Positions 6,932 to 14,215 of a DNA stretch of 64,000 bases are shown here, piece by piece. Source of the DNA: a virus; the IMG/VR virus record IMGVR_UViG_3300046002_004363, positions 1 to 64,000 of that record; one strand, 5' to 3'. A program made the translations under genes and the position numbers. The notes beneath the pieces are model-generated. The model was not told where the DNA came from. It saw nothing but the letters and a program-made list of their open reading frames with translations, and did not search any database. The number at the start of each line of letters is the position of its first letter. Position 1 is the first letter of the stretch.

Positions 6932-7151
6932 GACACTGCAAAGGGTAATCTTTGAACTATCTGGGCAAAAGAATAATAGGGAGTTTGCAAAGTACATCAG
7001 GAGATCAGAGAGTTACACATCAAATATGATAAACTCAGATAAGAACATAAGTGTTGAACTCGGAATTGATATGATGCAGAGAATGTATTTAGATAAGGAA
7101 TTAATTAAGGAGGTTATATTAAATTATATAGATGAAGCTTTCTTTATTTAG
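6921..7151 (+). CDS. Small Cro/XRE-like DNA-binding protein candidate
   Basis: The product has 76 residues. The central segment REFAKYIRRSESYTSNMINSDKNISVELGIDMM fits a Cro-type helix-turn-helix, with the turn near SESYTS. It overlaps the previous gene by 11 bases and precedes the non-coding RNA region and the replication genes. It could repress the promoters at 7163 or 7490. The HTH call is from pattern, without the strongest consensus residues. Confidence 0.45.
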   Translation: MENKTLQRVIFELSGQKNNREFAKYIRRSESYTSNMINSDKNISVELGIDMMQRMYLDKELIKEVILNYIDEAFFI

Positions 7152-7162
7152 AAGATAGTTCT

Positions 7163-7170
7163 TATATTTG
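7163..7170 (+). promoter_or_regulatory. Promoter of the 7.2-kb non-coding RNA
   Basis: TATATTTG followed by CAAAGG matches the -7 box used across the window. Transcription would begin near 7176 and run through the tRNA-like element to the T-run at 7452. No TTG is obvious at the -33 position. Confidence 0.5.
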
Positions 7171-7230
7171 CAAAGGTAAAATAGCTAAGCTGTGTAAAGC
7201 GTTCAAACTGATAATTGATTAGAAGCTAAA

Positions 7231-7306
7231 TCCAAAGTAGTGTAACTTGGTAACACAATCAATGGGCAACTGTTGATAAATGAAGTTTCGAATACTTCCT
7301 TTGGAG
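7231..7306 (+). tRNA. tRNA-shaped RNA (Gln-like body) with abnormal anticodon loop
   Basis: The acceptor stem TCCAAAG/CTTTGGA (7231-7237, 7299-7305), U8-A9, the D stem GTGT/ACAC with TTGG in its loop, and the T arm GAAGT-TTCGAAT-ACTTC (7282-7298) are all perfect. The D arm is like that of bacterial tRNA-Gln. The anticodon stem ATCAA/TTGAT closes a 10-base loop TGGGCAACTG that lacks the usual T33 and 7-base length, so no codon can be read in the normal way. It may be a decayed tRNA, or a structured RNA built on a tRNA body. Confidence 0.55.
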
Positions 7307-7358
7307 CATAGTAGTTTTCTTATGATAAAAATCTTTACAAATCCTGTAAGGTAGCTAT

Positions 7359-7425
7359 TCCACTTGGTCGTTTCAACTGACAGTATAAGAAAACGGTTAA
7401 CTCATAATTGACTGTCAAAAGTGGA
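7359..7425 (+). ncRNA. Structured RNA: long two-part hairpin
   Basis: The outer stem TCCACTT (7359-7365) pairs with AAGTGGA (7419-7425), and the inner stem TGACAGT (7378-7384) with ACTGTCA (7411-7417). There is a 12-base asymmetric internal loop and a 26-base terminal loop. It is downstream of the tRNA-like element and probably belongs to the same transcript. No coding frame is present. No RNA family is recognised. Confidence 0.5.
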
Positions 7426-7437
7426 TATGGATTGACT

Positions 7438-7459
7438 GATGGAAAGACATCTTTTTTTT
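7438..7459 (+). terminator. Candidate terminator of the 7.2-kb RNA
   Basis: GATG/CATC (4 bp, loop GAAAGA) followed by eight T at 7452-7459. The stem is short, but the T-run is the longest in the region and precedes a new promoter. Confidence 0.4.
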
Positions 7460-7489
7460 GTAATCACTTTTTTGTATTAAAATATTTTG

Positions 7490-7497
7490 TATATTTG
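7490..7497 (+). promoter_or_regulatory. Promoter of the replication initiator gene
   Basis: The -7 box TATATTTG is followed by CAG; TTTG at 7471-7474 may act as a short-spaced -33 element. Transcripts would start near 7503 and carry the structured leader 7507-7606. Confidence 0.6.
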
Positions 7498-7506
7498 CAG
7501 AGCAAT

Positions 7507-7606
7507 CCACTACTTGCAGAGAAAATTTATGCTAAATTAGCAATCCGACAAATCTCAATATAGTGTAGTGGCTGTATTGGGATTTTGTCTTTTTAAAAAC
7601 CACTAC
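7507..7606 (+). promoter_or_regulatory. Attenuator-like leader with repeated CCACTAC and loop GTAGTGG
   Basis: A 14-bp hairpin with one bulge (7547-7560 against 7575-7589) is followed by TTTTT, like an intrinsic terminator, 20 bases before the 7609 start. Its loop contains GTAGTGG (7565-7571). CCACTAC, the perfect complement, occurs twice: at 7507-7513 upstream and at 7600-7606 directly before the ATG. The loop can therefore pair with either one. This suggests switching between two folds that expose or cover the start; no ligand class is recognised. Confidence 0.5.
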
Positions 7607-7608
7607 AA

Positions 7609-8565
7609 ATGAAAGAACAACCAAACTACTACGCTATTCTTACAGCAGATGTAAGGTATAGTAAACAAATCAATGCAAACGAAAAACTTTTGTATGCAGA
7701 AATAACAGCTCTAACACACAAGGAAGGTTATTGTTGGGCATCTAATGACTACTTCGCTGAACTTTATTCTTGTACACCTCAAGCTATATCTAAATGGATT
7801 AAAAACCTAAAAGATAATGGGTTTATATCTTGCAATTACATATATAAAGAAGGTTCAAAAGAGATACAAAAAAGAGTGATAAGACTATCTTCAATAGGTA
7901 TAAATAATGGTTTAACAGGTATCAATAACGATACAATAGGTATCAACATAGAATTAAAGGGGTATCAACATACGATTAAAGATAATAATACAAGTTATAA
8001 TAATATAAATAATAATTCTCTTGTAGGGTCTTCTCAGACACCTACGAAAAAAGATTCTAAGAAAGATTTATTTAAAACCAAATTATCAGAAGTTGATGTT
8101 ACTACACTCGATAAGCAAGAACAAGTATATTTTAAAATAGCTATTGGTTTTAGAGATTTATTTATAAAGAACAAAAAGGCTTTAGGTGTTAATGATTTTA
8201 GAGACCAAGAAAACGCTACTTACAAAAACTATGTCGATCCAATAAGATTATCTTTTACGCAAGATAAAAAAACAGAGGAAGATTTTAGAAAGGTATATGC
8301 TTTTTTAATGAATGATGAATTCTGGATGAAGAATATAATGTCTACATCTAAGTTAAGAGAAAAAATGTCTGATTTACTTATAAGATCATCTTCTGTTCCG
8401 ACTAAAAAACAAGTACTACCATCAGACTTTTGGGTAAGGGAATTAAGTGATGAGCAAAAGAAACTACTAAGCGATAAAGATTTAGCTACTTGGGAAAGAC
8501 AGAAGACAGCAAGACTTATGGAGGGCGGTAGAATGTTACCTATAAAAATAGAATATGAAAAATAA
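7609..8565 (+). CDS. HTH replication-initiator/replisome-organizer-like protein
   Basis: The product has 318 residues. The N-terminal 90 residues form a winged-helix domain of the phage replisome-organizer type (ANEKLLYAEITALTH, then FAELYSCTPQAISKWIKNLKDNGFI). A low-complexity Asn-rich linker with a repeated GIN motif follows, then a C-terminal helical domain. Such proteins bind the origin and load the helicase. The Asn-rich linker and GIN repeats may themselves contain the DNA target, as in related initiators. The gene is directly before a primase/helicase-like gene. Confidence 0.65.
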   Translation: MKEQPNYYAILTADVRYSKQINANEKLLYAEITALTHKEGYCWASNDYFAELYSCTPQAISKWIKNLKDNGFISCNYIYKEGSKEIQKRVIRLSSIGINNGLTGINNDTIGINIELKGYQHTIKDNNTSYNNINNNSLVGSSQTPTKKDSKKDLFKTKLSEVDVTTLDKQEQVYFKIAIGFRDLFIKNKKALGVNDFRDQENATYKNYVDPIRLSFTQDKKTEEDFRKVYAFLMNDEFWMKNIMSTSKLREKMSDLLIRSSSVPTKKQVLPSDFWVRELSDEQKKLLSDKDLATWERQKTARLMEGGRMLPIKIEYEK

Positions 8566-10402
8566 AGATATGAAAGTAGCAGTATTTAATAACATTAACG
8601 ATACATCTGAACCAAGATATGTTGAGGTTAGTAAGATATTAAAGGCAATAAAAGATGGGGCTTTTAAAGATAAGGTAGAGGCTATTAGAAATGAGAACGA
8701 TAAGGGTAATCAAAGTAGATTAAAGTCGTCTTTGACATCAATACTATTCTCTTCATCTAAACAAGATGGTGTTGAATCAGGTAGAAACAATAAGGTTTCT
8801 TGGAGAACAGATAAGGGATTGGTAGAGCATAGTGGTCTTATGTGTCTTGATTTAGATAAGTTCAGTAATGAGTTCGAGATGATTTCTATTAAGGATGATT
8901 TAATGAATGATGACTATGTATTCTCTGTATTTGTATCTCCATCTGGTGAAGGTTTAAAGGTATTGGTTAAAGTTCCAACTAAAATTGAAAACCACAGGAA
9001 ATACTTTTATGGTCTTAAGGAACACTTTAATTCACCTAACTTTGATGATTCTTGTGTTAATGAGGCAAGGGTTTGTTATGTTTCTTACGATGAAGGCATT
9101 TATATAAATGAGGATTCTTTAGTATTCGATAAGATGCTTGAGCAAAAAACTCAAATCGTAGAGGTTAAGGAAGTAAAGGTTCAGGTTAAAGCTGATAATA
9201 ATAGAATTATAGATGGTCTTTATAAGTGGTGGTCAGATAGATATGGTCTTATAGACGGAGAGAGAAATAGGAATACCTACATCCTTGCTATGGCTTTCAA
9301 TGAATTTGGAATACCTGAGTTGCAAGCTAAGTCTTTTATGTCTCAGTTCGAACACACTGGTTTTGAAATTCAAGAGATTAATTCTTGTATCGAGAGTGCT
9401 TATAATAAGACACACGTATTTGGAACTAAGTCATTTACAGATGAAGATACCATAATAAAAGAATATCTGCCTAATGATGTATCTCCAAAACAAAGTATAT
9501 CCGTAAACCTTGAGAATATATACAAGGCTTCATTTGTTGATGTAACAAAGAAGATTGAGTATCCACCAGTAGCAGTATCAATTGGAACGCATAGAATGGG
9601 TAGTAAAGATTTTCCTATACCATTTGGTACTTATGGAAACTTTAGTTGTATTGTTGGAGCATCTAAGTCTAAGAAGACATTCTTAAAATCTTTGATTACA
9701 GCTTCTTTTATTGGAGGTCAAACATCTAACTATACATCGTCTATAAAAAGCCACAGAGATAGGGAATGCTTTATTATTGATTTGGATACTGAGCAATCAA
9801 GTTGGCATGCCCAGAATGTATTTAAGAGGGTCACAAGATTAGTTGGCGTTGAAAATTACGAGTTTTATAAGCCTTTTGCATTAAGACCATACGAGCCTAA
9901 AGAAAGACTTCAATTTATAGAGTGGTTGATTTACGAAAGCGAGATGAAGGATAATATTGGTTTTATAGCGATTGATGGTCTTGCTGATTTAGTTAACGAC
10001 TTTAATGATCTAAAAGAAAGTCAGGCTGTAATACAAAAAGTAATGAAGTGGACCGATGATAAGCAATTTCACTTAACAACTATCTTGCACTCTAACTTTG
10101 GAACTACTAAGGCTGTAGGGCATATAGGGTCTTCTATGTTAAAGAAGGCAGAGACTGTATGTCAGGTAACTCCAGAAGGTGATTGTGTTAAAGCTCACTT
10201 TAGCCACACAAGGGGATTTCCAATAGCAGATTTTTGTTATTCAGTTAATGAAGATGGTCTTCCTTACTTGTTGAACGAGAATGCAGAGCCTATAATTAGA
10301 AAGGTTGTAAAGGAGATTGATGAGTGTGATACTCCATTGCCAACACCTACACCAGACCAAGCGTTTGGACCAATAGATATTAATAACGCAATACCATTTT
10401 AA
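8555..10402 (+). CDS. Primase-helicase candidate: VirE-N/BT4734-like domain plus RecA-like ATPase
   Basis: The product has 615 residues. Residues 1-200 match the BT4734/VirE N-terminal family (HSGLMCLDLDKF, FVSPSGEGLKVLVKV), related to primase-polymerase folds and frequent in Bacteroidota elements. Residues 340-560 form a RepA/AAA_25-like ATPase: Walker A VGASKSKKTFL near 365-375, FIIDLDTEQ and FIAIDGLADLV as Walker-B-type strands, and a sensor segment TTILHSN. The two domains together suggest a replicative primase-helicase. It overlaps the initiator gene by 11 bases; ATG at 8570 is an alternative start. Confidence 0.75.
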   Translation: MKNKDMKVAVFNNINDTSEPRYVEVSKILKAIKDGAFKDKVEAIRNENDKGNQSRLKSSLTSILFSSSKQDGVESGRNNKVSWRTDKGLVEHSGLMCLDLDKFSNEFEMISIKDDLMNDDYVFSVFVSPSGEGLKVLVKVPTKIENHRKYFYGLKEHFNSPNFDDSCVNEARVCYVSYDEGIYINEDSLVFDKMLEQKTQIVEVKEVKVQVKADNNRIIDGLYKWWSDRYGLIDGERNRNTYILAMAFNEFGIPELQAKSFMSQFEHTGFEIQEINSCIESAYNKTHVFGTKSFTDEDTIIKEYLPNDVSPKQSISVNLENIYKASFVDVTKKIEYPPVAVSIGTHRMGSKDFPIPFGTYGNFSCIVGASKSKKTFLKSLITASFIGGQTSNYTSSIKSHRDRECFIIDLDTEQSSWHAQNVFKRVTRLVGVENYEFYKPFALRPYEPKERLQFIEWLIYESEMKDNIGFIAIDGLADLVNDFNDLKESQAVIQKVMKWTDDKQFHLTTILHSNFGTTKAVGHIGSSMLKKAETVCQVTPEGDCVKAHFSHTRGFPIADFCYSVNEDGLPYLLNENAEPIIRKVVKEIDECDTPLPTPTPDQAFGPIDINNAIPF

Positions 10403-10405
10403 TAT

Positions 10406-10651
10406 ATGAAATTAGTAGATAAAATACAAGAGGCACGCAGTAATAAACTTAGCGATTACTCTATAATTTATACACCTACCGCTGAAGTTATTGAGGGGAT
10501 AGCAGATGAGTTTGCTATTGAGTTTGCGGAGTGGTTATATAAATGGGATAATACTAGGCTGCCTAATGGAAATTGGATTATTAAATTAGGACTTAAACCT
10601 TATACATCAGCAGAAGTATTAGAAATCTATAAAAAAGAAAAAGGACTATGA
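10406..10651 (+). CDS. Small protein, FAxxFAEW/EIYKKE family
   Basis: The product has 81 residues. It shares with the 12117 product the layout FA(I/V).F.EW, then a T..E(V/L)LEIYKKE end. The family is common among small Bacteroidota phage proteins and has no known role. It overlaps the next gene by ATGA. Confidence 0.65.
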   Translation: MKLVDKIQEARSNKLSDYSIIYTPTAEVIEGIADEFAIEFAEWLYKWDNTRLPNGNWIIKLGLKPYTSAEVLEIYKKEKGL

Positions 10652-11025
10652 ATACATACACCGTAAAAGATATAGCTGAGTACTGCAATATAGATAAAAC
10701 AACTATAACGCATAGAATGAAGGTATTAGGCATAGTAAAGGATAATAGAAAGAGTGGTAAGGTGCTTTACTTTGATGAAGAAGAATTTGAGAGTATTATA
10801 AACTTTAAGAAGAGTCATTATAAGAGGTTGTATTCATCACTTATATATTCAAAGAAAAAGATATATATAATAGAGTATTTCTTGTCTAATAAAGATAACT
10901 CAAGTCCAGAGATTGCATCTTACTTCGATGTGCCTGAGAGTTTTGTAAATGCCACGCTTACAGAATATTTAGAAAATAATTCGACAATTTTAGTTAGTAG
11001 TAAAATTAATTTAGTAGATTTGTAA
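10648..11025 (+). CDS. Helix-turn-helix DNA-binding protein
   Basis: The product has 125 residues. Residues 1-45 (YTVKDIAEYCNIDKTTITHRMKVLGI) fit a MerR/excisionase-type HTH with a wing (KSGKVLYFDEEEFESII). A second HTH-like region lies near 85-110 (SSPEIASYFDVPESFVNATL). Two DNA-binding regions suggest a regulator of the phage operons. The target is unknown. Confidence 0.6.
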   Translation: MNTYTVKDIAEYCNIDKTTITHRMKVLGIVKDNRKSGKVLYFDEEEFESIINFKKSHYKRLYSSLIYSKKKIYIIEYFLSNKDNSSPEIASYFDVPESFVNATLTEYLENNSTILVSSKINLVDL

Positions 11026-11037
11026 AAAAAATAAAAT

Positions 11038-11118
11038 ATGCTTCTAATTATATCGTTACAATTAACACTTATAGGATACATTTTACATTCAATTTTAAAA
11101 GAAATAAAAAGAAAATAA
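11038..11118 (+). CDS. 26-aa hydrophobic peptide
   Basis: The product MLLIISLQLTLIGYILHSI with a basic tail KEIKRK has one predicted membrane segment with a positive C terminus. A TAGATTTG box at about 11017, within the end of the previous gene, could provide a dedicated promoter 14 bases before this ATG. It may be a small membrane toxin or regulator; this is speculative. Confidence 0.35.
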   Translation: MLLIISLQLTLIGYILHSILKEIKRK

Positions 11119-11121
11119 GAT

Positions 11122-11307
11122 ATGGAATTACAACTTAAGTCATACGGAAAAACAATAACCTTTAAAACTGAACACGATGATGTTTCTTTAGAGGAATACT
11201 TTGAGGCTTTTGAAGGATTACTTGTTCAAGCTACATTTCATCAAAAAAGTATTAGGGAGTTTATTATAGAGTGGGGAAAAGAATTAGAGGATTTTAAAGA
11301 TAAGTAA
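11122..11307 (+). CDS. Small acidic protein
   Basis: The product has 61 residues (VSLEEYFEAFEGLLVQATF, IREFIIEWGKELED). It has a beta hairpin-like start and two helices. It is a frequent small protein type in Bacteroidota phages but has no assigned role. It is preceded by AAATAAGATATGG. Confidence 0.6.
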   Translation: MELQLKSYGKTITFKTEHDDVSLEEYFEAFEGLLVQATFHQKSIREFIIEWGKELEDFKDK

Positions 11308-11310
11308 GGT

Positions 11311-11619
11311 ATGGAAATAAAATGTTATTGCGGTCATACAGATAGATGTGATTGCGATCCTGAGATAGAGGTTATAAAGAGTCAAGAGCTTTTATTTAAT
11401 GAGAATACAATAAAGATTAAATTCGAGGATTGGCATCATCAATGCGGTGATGGTTGTTGTGATAGCTACGGAACATACTTGTACTTGAATGGTAAGAAAT
11501 TAGAACACCCTAATCCTGAGATACACGATAATGGTTACTTAGGAGAAGATGTTCAGACTGCTTTAGAGGCTGTATTAAGGGAGTTAGGATATAAAGTTGA
11601 GTTTGATTATGGAGCATAA
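11311..11619 (+). CDS. Small Cys/His-rich, probably metal-binding protein
   Basis: The product has 102 residues. Two clusters are visible: CYCGHTDRCDCD at residues 5-16 and WHHQCGDGCCDSYGTYLYL near 39-57. The second part ends with a predicted helix EDVQTALEAVLRELGY. The Cys and His spacing suggests a zinc or iron site. It may recognise nucleic acid or protein; the family is not recognised. Confidence 0.6.
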   Translation: MEIKCYCGHTDRCDCDPEIEVIKSQELLFNENTIKIKFEDWHHQCGDGCCDSYGTYLYLNGKKLEHPNPEIHDNGYLGEDVQTALEAVLRELGYKVEFDYGA

Positions 11620-11869
11620 TTATAGATTGGTTAGAGAAAGAGATGGTTTAACTAATAAATCTTTTGCAATTAAGTGGTTAGAATTTGATGAGAATGGAAG
11701 ATATAAAGCAGACTTTCAATCAGCAGCCGTAGGTAGAAGTTTAATTATGTCTCCGTTTAATATTTATTTTACCTGGCAAACAACACCAGTAACTGAAATA
11801 CTTGAAGATAAAGATGATTACATTAGATTTGCAACAGAGAATAGTATTTACGAATTATTTAGAGAATAA
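11609..11869 (+). CDS. Small hypothetical protein
   Basis: The ATG at 11609 overlaps the previous stop by 11 bases; an upstream TTG at 11597 is less likely. The 86-residue product is beta-rich (IKWLEFDENGRYKADF, MSPFNIYFTWQTTPV). No domain is recognised. It is translationally coupled to the Cys-rich gene. Confidence 0.6.
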   Translation: MEHNYRLVRERDGLTNKSFAIKWLEFDENGRYKADFQSAAVGRSLIMSPFNIYFTWQTTPVTEILEDKDDYIRFATENSIYELFRE

Positions 11870-11872
11870 GAT

Positions 11873-12106
11873 ATGGGTAGAAATAGATACATAGACAATG
11901 TTTTAATTAGCCTAAAGAGGGAATATCAAAAAGATGAACTTGTGTCATATTTAATAAAGACCATTTCAAATTTAGAAATTGAAAACGGAAAATTAAAATC
12001 TTATATTGCTGAGTTAGAATTTAAAGAAGAATCAGTAAATAAATATAAGAAGGAAGTTGTAAGGCTTCATAAAGCCATAAGCACTATGCATTTACAAAAA
12101 AATTAA
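11873..12106 (+). CDS. Small coiled-coil protein
   Basis: The product has 77 residues; residues 28-70 show a heptad pattern (ISNLEIENGKLKSYIAELEF and onward), indicating a coiled coil. It starts after AATAAGATATGGG. No enzymatic motif is present. It may be an adaptor; the role is unknown. Confidence 0.55.
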   Translation: MGRNRYIDNVLISLKREYQKDELVSYLIKTISNLEIENGKLKSYIAELEFKEESVNKYKKEVVRLHKAISTMHLQKN

Positions 12107-12116
12107 AGAATAAATT

Positions 12117-12311
12117 ATGACAACACTACAATACGAAGATAGTAATTATAGACAAAAGCAATTACAAAAAGAAAAAGAAGATTTTGCTGTTAAATTTTCT
12201 GAATGGGTAGAAAGTTTAAGAAGTAGTGAAATTGACACTATTGACTACGATTTATACTTGAGATATAATACAGAAGAACTATTAGAAATTTATAAAAAAG
12301 AAATAAAATGA
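12117..12311 (+). CDS. Small protein, FAxxFxEW/EIYKKE family
   Basis: The product has 64 residues and is related to the gene at 10406 by the FAVKFSEWVESL motif and the ELLEIYKKE end. It overlaps the following phosphoesterase gene by four bases (ATGA). The function is unknown; the pair suggests a duplicated small family. Confidence 0.6.
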   Translation: MTTLQYEDSNYRQKQLQKEKEDFAVKFSEWVESLRSSEIDTIDYDLYLRYNTEELLEIYKKEIK

Positions 12312-12991
12312 GCTTAAGAATACTTCACATCTCAGATACCCATACATATCACGATTTATTAAATATACCAAGCGGTATTAATATGATTATACATTCAGGT
12401 GATTGTAGTAATCCAAGAGATCCTTATAACAACGAACCAGAAGTTAGAGACTTCATTGATTGGTATAAAGAATTACCTATAAAATACAAGATTTATGTTG
12501 CAGGCAATCACGATACCTCAATTGAGAAAAAACTTGTAACAAAGAAAGATTTCGAAGATGCTGGTATTATTTATCTTGAAAATGAATCTGTAACAATTGA
12601 TGGGATTAAGATATTTGGATCACCACACACACCTAACTTTGGTAATTGGGCTTTTATGAAGGAAAGAACAAAGCTTGAGAGATTCTGGAGATTGGCAATT
12701 GATGAAGATGTAGATATTGTTGTAACTCACGGACCACCAAAAGGAATCTTAGATAAGTCTTATGATAAGAATAACTATATGGAATCTTGCGGAGATAAGT
12801 CTTTATTGAATAGGATATTAGAGGTGCAGCCTGCTTATTGTCTTTTTGGACATATCCATAACTGCAAGGATATTATCAATGCTGGTGTGCAAAAGTTAAG
12901 TATTTGCGATACTTGGTTTAGCAATGGCTCAGTTGTAACAGATGGTAGATTTGGTAAATTAAGTAGTAATGGAAATATAATAGAGATATGA
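12308..12991 (+). CDS. Calcineurin-like metallophosphoesterase
   Basis: The product has 227 residues. All five signature blocks are present in order: DTHTYHD (residues 9-15), GDCSNP (near 31), GNHD (near 64), THGPP (near 142) and GHIHN (near 180). The size and the late GHIHN fit the 239AB/MPP subfamily of small phosphodiesterases. The substrate cannot be read from sequence; roles in nucleotide or RNA-end metabolism are plausible in a phage. Confidence 0.85.
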   Translation: MSLRILHISDTHTYHDLLNIPSGINMIIHSGDCSNPRDPYNNEPEVRDFIDWYKELPIKYKIYVAGNHDTSIEKKLVTKKDFEDAGIIYLENESVTIDGIKIFGSPHTPNFGNWAFMKERTKLERFWRLAIDEDVDIVVTHGPPKGILDKSYDKNNYMESCGDKSLLNRILEVQPAYCLFGHIHNCKDIINAGVQKLSICDTWFSNGSVVTDGRFGKLSSNGNIIEI

Positions 12992-13242
12992 GTACAAAAT
13001 TTGGAATATTAACACAAAACATTGAACACGAAAAGTTAGTAGATGAAGATAATGATTTATTAGATTATATATCAAGAGATATATTTGAACCTGTATTTTT
13101 TAGGGGAACTTATAGTAAGTGGTTAATAAAGGTTGGAGAATATCTTCCAGACGATATGAGGGTTTATGCTTTAGATAATACCCAACAAGGTATTTATACA
13201 GTAGGTGATTGTAAAGAATTTTTAAAGAAGGAAAAAGAATGA
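12988..13242 (+). CDS. Small acidic hypothetical protein
   Basis: The product has 84 residues and ends in YTVGDCKEFLKKEKE, loosely like the EIYKKE-ended proteins nearby. It overlaps the phosphoesterase stop by four bases, and its own end overlaps the next gene. No domain is recognised. Confidence 0.6.
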   Translation: MSTKFGILTQNIEHEKLVDEDNDLLDYISRDIFEPVFFRGTYSKWLIKVGEYLPDDMRVYALDNTQQGIYTVGDCKEFLKKEKE

Positions 13243-13388
13243 AAGAATTAGAATCAGTAAGGATGAAGCTTTGGTGTGATGTATATGTAGCTTATGTATC
13301 AGCGCCTAATGCCATTAAAAATGATGGAGCTTTTGTATGGGCTAATATCGCATTAAAAAGATTTGATGAAACATTTAAAGAAGAGTAA
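13239..13388 (+). CDS. Small conserved phage protein (49 aa)
   Basis: ATG at 13239 overlaps the previous stop (ATGA). The sequence contains LWCDVYVAYVSAPNAIKNDG and ALKRFDETF, a pattern seen in many phage and plasmid short proteins of about 50-70 residues. The role is unknown. Coupling and the recognisable pattern support the call. Confidence 0.6.
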   Translation: MKELESVRMKLWCDVYVAYVSAPNAIKNDGAFVWANIALKRFDETFKEE

Positions 13389-13389
13389 A

Positions 13390-13536
13390 ATGAATAAAGA
13401 AAAACAATACCTTGAGTTAATAAAGGTTCAGGAACAAATAATAAAAGATTTAAAGGCAAGTAATTATATGACACTACTCTTAGGAGGTATAGCTGGATTT
13501 ACACTTTCGCACTTAATATTAACCTTAATAAAATAA
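13390..13536 (+). CDS. Small tail-anchored membrane protein (48 aa)
   Basis: An N-terminal amphipathic helix (YLELIKVQEQIIKDLK) is followed by one membrane segment (MTLLLGGIAGFTLSHLILTLI). The length and layout resemble small phage membrane proteins, including possible accessory lysis or superinfection-exclusion proteins. The role cannot be decided. It starts two bases after the previous stop. Confidence 0.5.
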   Translation: MNKEKQYLELIKVQEQIIKDLKASNYMTLLLGGIAGFTLSHLILTLIK

Positions 13537-13539
13537 ATT

Positions 13540-13710
13540 ATGTCTTGCACATCGCACCAAATCGAGTTGGAAAGACTTCATAAGGAGTTAGAGGAGGTAA
13601 AAAATGCCATTCAATTCCACTATCTACAGGGTCATAATGACGAAGCTTTAAATAGGAGATACCACGAATTGTTATCAGAGATTAATCAAACTAAATTAAG
13701 TAAATTTTAA
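13540..13710 (+). CDS. Small helical protein (56 aa)
   Basis: The product (LERLHKELEEVKNAIQFHY and onward) is a predicted helical hairpin. It is packed three bases after the previous stop and four before the next start, so it is very likely translated. No family is known. Confidence 0.5.
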   Translation: MSCTSHQIELERLHKELEEVKNAIQFHYLQGHNDEALNRRYHELLSEINQTKLSKF

Positions 13711-13714
13711 AGAC

Positions 13715-14212
13715 ATGAAGGAAACAATAAACTTTTTAAAGGATAATAAAGGAAAGTACCTTAACTTTAAAGACATAAATAAAACCTACTACACTGATTC
13801 ATTTGTAAACGCAACACCAATACCAAACATTAAGGATGCAATTAAATTAGCTGAACACTTTAAGTTAGAGGTTAAGAGTGTTGATGTTGAGGTATTTAAG
13901 ACAGAATACTCTAAGATAGTATCAAAGATATTAGTTGTTGGTGAGTTATTATACAGAGAATTGAATAGGTATAATGATGACATACCAGTTATTCCAGGAT
14001 TAAACAAGCACGTTAGAAATGCTGTTCGTAATGCTTCAGATAAGTTAAAGGCTTTTCATAAACTATCCGATTCTATTGTAGCAACTGGTAAAGATGAGTT
14101 ATTCTTTGAGGCTTCAGGAGACTTTGAGGAGTTAATGAATTGCATAGTTGATGGTCTTGAGAAAGATACTATGAAAGATTTGGTAAAAAAACTTAAGAAA
14201 AATACTAAATAG
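13715..14212 (+). CDS. Hypothetical helical protein
   Basis: The product has 165 residues and is almost entirely helical by pattern after a short beta-like start (KYLNFKDINKTYYTDS). The C terminus is Lys-rich (MKDLVKKLKKNTK). It precedes the DNA methylase gene by three bases. No motif is recognised. Confidence 0.65.
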   Translation: MKETINFLKDNKGKYLNFKDINKTYYTDSFVNATPIPNIKDAIKLAEHFKLEVKSVDVEVFKTEYSKIVSKILVVGELLYRELNRYNDDIPVIPGLNKHVRNAVRNASDKLKAFHKLSDSIVATGKDELFFEASGDFEELMNCIVDGLEKDTMKDLVKKLKKNTK

Positions 14213-14215
14213 ATT

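Noticed and set aside
7430-7460. A third hammerhead core near CTGATGG...GAAAGAC
   Set aside because: The core needs CUGANGA; here the final bases are GG, and no third helix can form around it. It is read as a terminator.
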